From an uncultured Bilophila sp. (GTDB taxonomy: Bacteria; Desulfobacterota; Desulfovibrionia; Desulfovibrionales; Desulfovibrionaceae): DNA of 8,389 nt. The translations under genes and the position numbers were made by a program. The notes under the pieces were generated by a model. That model was not told the DNA's origin. It did no database searches and saw nothing but the letters and a program-made list of their open reading frames with translations. The stretch is taken from positions 1 through 8,389 of the forward strand of contig CAUHBW010000151.1 in the NCBI GenBank assembly GCA_959604115.1, in the 5' to 3' direction. This document shows positions 6,197-8,389 of this stretch, in pieces (the first letter of the stretch is position 1; every line of letters begins with the position of its first letter).

Positions 6197-6345
6197 ACCT
6201 CCCCACTCCCCCTTCGAAGACTTTCATATGGGTCCATGCCGGTCCTTATGACCGCGCAGTCCCGTTCGGAGGCGTACGTCCCCCGGTTGTTTCAAAGGGA
6301 ACAGGCGGAAAAAACTCTTTTTCTCCCCACAGCTTCAAAAATCAC
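6197..6345. other. Unassigned intergenic stretch
   Basis: Part of the 364-base gap between mutL and the MuiA-like gene. It is flanked by a hairpin on the left and a palindrome on the right. Open frames crossing it have no ribosome site and no recognisable protein motif. I see no tRNA or riboswitch fold and no clear promoter. Confidence 0.4.
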
Positions 6346-6377
6346 GAAAGGCTCGAACGCATGCGTTCGAGCCTTTC
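6346..6377 (-). terminator. Perfect 32-base palindrome, probable terminator of the MuiA-like gene
   Basis: GAAAGGCTCGAACGCA (6346-6361) is followed directly by its exact reverse complement (6362-6377). As RNA it makes a long stable hairpin. On the minus strand it is followed by GTGATTTTTG, a five-T run starting four bases after the stem; on the plus strand nothing T-rich follows. This favours termination of leftward transcripts from the minus-strand gene ending at 6500. A protein-binding palindrome is an alternative. Confidence 0.6.
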
Positions 6378-6397
6378 ATCCATAGGGAAAACCGTCA

Positions 6398-6489
6398 ACA
6401 GGGATTCGATAAACACAAAAGTCTTGGGAAGAAGGGGATGGGGTTTGGGGAAGGGGAGGGGTCTTCAGAAGGGTTCCCTCCCCTTCCCC
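6398..6489 (+). repeat. Dispersed G-rich repeat element, copy 1
   Basis: Head 6398-6429 (begins ACAGGGATTCGATAAACAC, ends AAAGTCTTGGGA) matches 8297-8328 at 31 of 32 positions. A run of GGG/GGGG tracts follows (6426-6461), then a perfect 14-bp stem (6447-6460 with 6476-6489) around a 15-base loop containing TCTTCAGAAGGG. It lies 11 bases past the 3' end of the minus-strand MuiA-like gene, is non-coding, and carries no transposase. Confidence 0.75.
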
Positions 6490-6499
6490 GATCTTTTCC

Positions 6500-8017
6500 C
6501 TACCGCCCATCCACAAACTTCATGTCCTCGGGGGCGGAGGCTTCGACGGTGTAGTCGATGACGCGCTTGCCGGAGGCGGGAACCTCAAGGTTCCACGTCG
6601 TGACGTGCTCCTCCACGACGGGGGCGGGATTGGCGGTTACCTTCACTTCGATGGCCTTGTCGCCGATCTGCGGTTCGGGATCTTCCACGCGCACGGCGAC
6701 CGGGGTGGTGTGGGTGTTCTCGATTTCAATCGTCCACTTCCAGATGCGGGTCTGCCGCTTGCCCACAAAGCCCTTGCTGCCGCTCCGCCGGACATCCTGC
6801 TTCATCTCCACGCTGACGCGGGCGTCCCTGCCGAAGAACAGATCAACCTGATCGCCGGTCATGGAAAAGCCCTTTGAACCCACAGGCAGGCCGTCCACCA
6901 GATACATCGCCGTACCGGCGGGCAGATCCACGGCTTCGGACAGCCGAATCTCGGCCATAAGCCACGCGGCCTTGTCGCCGTCCCCCGGACGGGCCAGCCG
7001 GACGAACCGGGCCTTCCAGTCGTCCTTCGCCATGTCGAACAGCACGGCCGTACCGGCGGGAACGTCCCGGACGCCCATATCCCACGTGGTCAGCGTGGCC
7101 ATCTCCTGCGCCGAAGGCATGACGGGGGCGGCCATATCCATCTCCGCCATGTTCGGAGCCCCGCCCGCCGCCGACAGAGCGACCGGAGCGGCCTTGCGCG
7201 CCTGAACGGCTTGCAGAGGATACAGGCGCCACGGCGATACGGGCGCGGGGGACACGCCACGACCGGAATTTCCCGAAGCCAGCGTGAGCCGCACGCCCTT
7301 CCAGTCCTGCCCGGAGCCTTGCCGTATCTGCGCCTGCTGCGTGAACCGCACCAGCCCCTTTTCCGGTTCCGCGTCAAACCGGTACACCGGCGCCCAGCCG
7401 CAGCCGAGCAGCGTGTACACGTACCGCACCCGGGCCTCGCCGACCACGCCGTCAACCCGCGCCGTCACCCGCGTCCCCAAGGTGATGTCGCCGTATTCGG
7501 ACAACGCCTGCTCAAGCCGCTTCACGTTCCCCCGCGCCTTCTCAAGCTCCGGCTTCAACGCGGCGGACTGCCTGTACAAATCCTTCATGCGTTCGGTCAT
7601 GGCGGCATCCAGCTTTTCCAGCTCGGCCACCGACGTCTCCTGCGCCAGCGTCCCCTTGCTCCATAGAGCGATCCGGGTCGCGACCGCCGCCATCTCGCCT
7701 TCAAGCGCGGCGGCCTCTTCCCGCGCCTGCACCAGTTCGCGGCGCAGAGCCGTTACCCCGGCACCGTCCGCTACCGGAACCAGCGTCGCCTCACGGCTGA
7801 CGACCGCGCCTTTATCCAAGGAAATCACCAGAGAATCGAGTTCCGCCGACGCGGGCAGCACGAACGCCACCGCGCCGTCCCGCACCGGGAGCGTCTCCAC
7901 CACCCGCACCTGCGCGCTGGAAGGGTACAACACCACATCCGTGGACACGGGGGCCGCCGTCGCCGCTCCCGCCAGACACCACAACAGCAACGCCAACAGC
8001 AACAAACGCCTGCGCAT
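6500..8017 (-). CDS. Secreted DUF4140/DUF4139 protein, MuiA-like
   Basis: 505 aa. Seen: a Sec signal peptide MRRRLLLLALLLWCLAGAATA with likely cleavage after residue 21 and no lipobox at the cysteine, so probably periplasmic. Then a DUF4140-like N-terminal domain (about 24-85; DVVLYPSSAQVRVVETLPV), a coiled-coil segment rich in Ala/Glu/Leu (about 88-172), and a DUF4139-like C-terminal region (about 195-498) with VRYVYTLLGCGWAPVYRFDA and DWKGVRLTLASG. A Met/Ala/Pro-rich low-complexity stretch (about 274-305) interrupts the latter. The name comes from a family linked to mucoidy inhibition in rhizobia; the biochemical role is unknown. Start 8017 is preferred over the upstream in-frame 8062 because the signal peptide begins there and GAGG (plus 8023-8026) lies five bases upstream. 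It appears monocistronic, converging on mutL. Confidence 0.85.
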   Translation of the reverse strand: MRRRLLLLALLLWCLAGAATAAPVSTDVVLYPSSAQVRVVETLPVRDGAVAFVLPASAELDSLVISLDKGAVVSREATLVPVADGAGVTALRRELVQAREEAAALEGEMAAVATRIALWSKGTLAQETSVAELEKLDAAMTERMKDLYRQSAALKPELEKARGNVKRLEQALSEYGDITLGTRVTARVDGVVGEARVRYVYTLLGCGWAPVYRFDAEPEKGLVRFTQQAQIRQGSGQDWKGVRLTLASGNSGRGVSPAPVSPWRLYPLQAVQARKAAPVALSAAGGAPNMAEMDMAAPVMPSAQEMATLTTWDMGVRDVPAGTAVLFDMAKDDWKARFVRLARPGDGDKAAWLMAEIRLSEAVDLPAGTAMYLVDGLPVGSKGFSMTGDQVDLFFGRDARVSVEMKQDVRRSGSKGFVGKRQTRIWKWTIEIENTHTTPVAVRVEDPEPQIGDKAIEVKVTANPAPVVEEHVTTWNLEVPASGKRVIDYTVEASAPEDMKFVDGR

Positions 8018-8046
8018 GACTACCTCACTTTGAACGTGTTGAATCG

Positions 8047-8069
8047 GGAAGGATTCTGCCATTCCTTCC
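8047..8069 (-). promoter_or_regulatory. Inverted repeat upstream of the MuiA-like gene
   Basis: GGAAGGA (8047-8053) and TCCTTCC (8063-8069) form a 7-bp inverted repeat with a 9-base centre, 30-52 bases upstream of the start codon. A palindromic GGATATCC follows at 8083-8090 and a small AACGG/CCGTT stem at 8092-8106. A weak minus-strand promoter can be read as TTGGCG, 17 bases, TGGGAT just upstream of these, but its match is poor. Operator or leader hairpin roles are inferred. Confidence 0.3.
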
Positions 8070-8137
8070 TACGGGAATTTCAGGATATCCCAACGGAAAA
8101 GCCGTTCCCCGCCAAGACGTTCCCGCTTTTTGCCTAC

Positions 8138-8163
8138 AAAAAAAGGAGGAACGCCGTTCCTCC
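8138..8163 (-). terminator. Rho-independent terminator for an unidentified leftward transcript
   Basis: On the minus strand, an 8-bp perfect stem from GGAGGAAC (8145-8152) and GTTCCTCC (8156-8163) with a three-base loop is followed by seven T (plus A at 8138-8144). The orientation ends transcripts coming from the right, but no protein gene is recognisable between here and the window edge. It also insulates the MuiA-like gene from upstream transcription. Confidence 0.8.
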
Positions 8164-8296
8164 CGCATCATTTCGCTCCTCGCCATTCGCGGGGAATCCA
8201 GCGTCCCCGAATCCACCGCAAAAATCCATGACTCTCTTGCGGCCCCTCCGCTTTGCCTTTCCGTTCCCCATCCTCCGCCAACGCGCACTCCATCCG
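8164..8296. other. Intergenic stretch to the right of the orphan terminator
   Basis: Together with the leader and the repeat, this is part of a 372-base stretch without a recognised gene (8018-8389). A minus-strand frame spanning 8315-8025 and a 31-codon minus frame starting at 8229 both run through the terminator, have no convincing ribosome site and show no protein motif. The stretch could be the 3' end of an RNA transcribed leftward. Confidence 0.35.
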
Positions 8297-8389
8297 ACAG
8301 GGATTCGATAAACACGAAAGTCTTGGGAGAGGGAGGGATGGGGGTTGGGGGAGGGGGGGGGGACCCTTCTGAAGAAAGGGTGTGGCGGC
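8297..8389 (+). repeat. Dispersed G-rich repeat element, copy 2, cut by the window edge
   Basis: Head 8297-8328 matches copy 1 with one difference in 32 bases (A at 6417 is G at 8316). Then come G tracts ending in ten consecutive G (8353-8362), then CCCTTCTGAAGA (8364-8375), the exact reverse complement of the loop core of copy 1. A small ACCCTT/AAGGGT stem (8363-8368, 8376-8381) can form. No C-rich arm complementary to the G tracts is seen before the window ends. Confidence 0.7.

Noticed and set aside
6136..6345. tRNA or attachment site after mutL
   Set aside because: No cloverleaf, T-loop GGTTCRA signature or CCA end was found, and no integrase is nearby.
8139..8229. 31-codon minus frame upstream of the MuiA-like gene
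   Set aside because: It runs into the terminator stem and T-run, has only a weak ribosome site and no family resemblance.

Overview
The window is GC-rich, Gram-negative-type chromosomal DNA. lpxC shows that the host makes lipid A, and two proteins carry Sec signal peptides. High GC, G-rich hairpin repeats between genes, and a MutL that carries its own endonuclease motif would fit a Desulfovibrionaceae-like deltaproteobacterium (Desulfovibrio/Bilophila type). That placement is an inference from general impression, not from a search. I see no rRNA, tRNA, CRISPR array, transposase or phage gene, and base composition gives no sign of an imported island. The window looks mostly like ordinary core chromosome with several small points worth checking.

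Left part, plus strand: prmC (release-factor glutamine methyltransferase, with an unusual His-rich insert) begins 36 bases into the window. After a 131-base AT-richer leader with a TTGACA box comes lpxC (first committed step of lipid A synthesis), which ends at a strong intrinsic terminator. A separate two-gene unit follows: a YvbK-like GNAT acetyltransferase and, 21 bases later, an HDDC2/YfbR-type HD-domain phosphohydrolase.

Middle: the HD gene converges on a minus-strand gene for a secreted GlcG/HbpS-family (DUF336) protein, and a clear minus-strand terminator lies between them. The HbpS-like gene is divergent from mutL. Their 126-base shared upstream region holds a 7-bp inverted repeat that spans the probable -35 boxes of both promoters. 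mutL has no visible Shine-Dalgarno and its start lies about 6 bases after a -10-like box, so it may be leaderless.

Right part: mutL converges on a minus-strand gene for a secreted DUF4140/DUF4139 (MuiA-like) protein with a coiled coil. The 364 bases between them contain three structured elements: a 19-bp hairpin right after mutL, a perfect 32-base palindrome, and a G-rich repeat element. A second copy of the repeat's 32-base head (31/32 identical) lies at 8297-8328 and runs on into a G-rich tail up to the window edge. Upstream of the MuiA-like gene, a good minus-strand terminator (8138-8163) has no recognisable gene feeding it within the window.

The genes do not form one pathway. They combine translation termination, outer-membrane lipid synthesis, mismatch repair and two uncharacterised envelope proteins. 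I found no convincing new multi-gene system. The best leads are the PrmC insert, the altered MutL endonuclease motif, the mutL start region, and the paired repeats with the orphan terminator.
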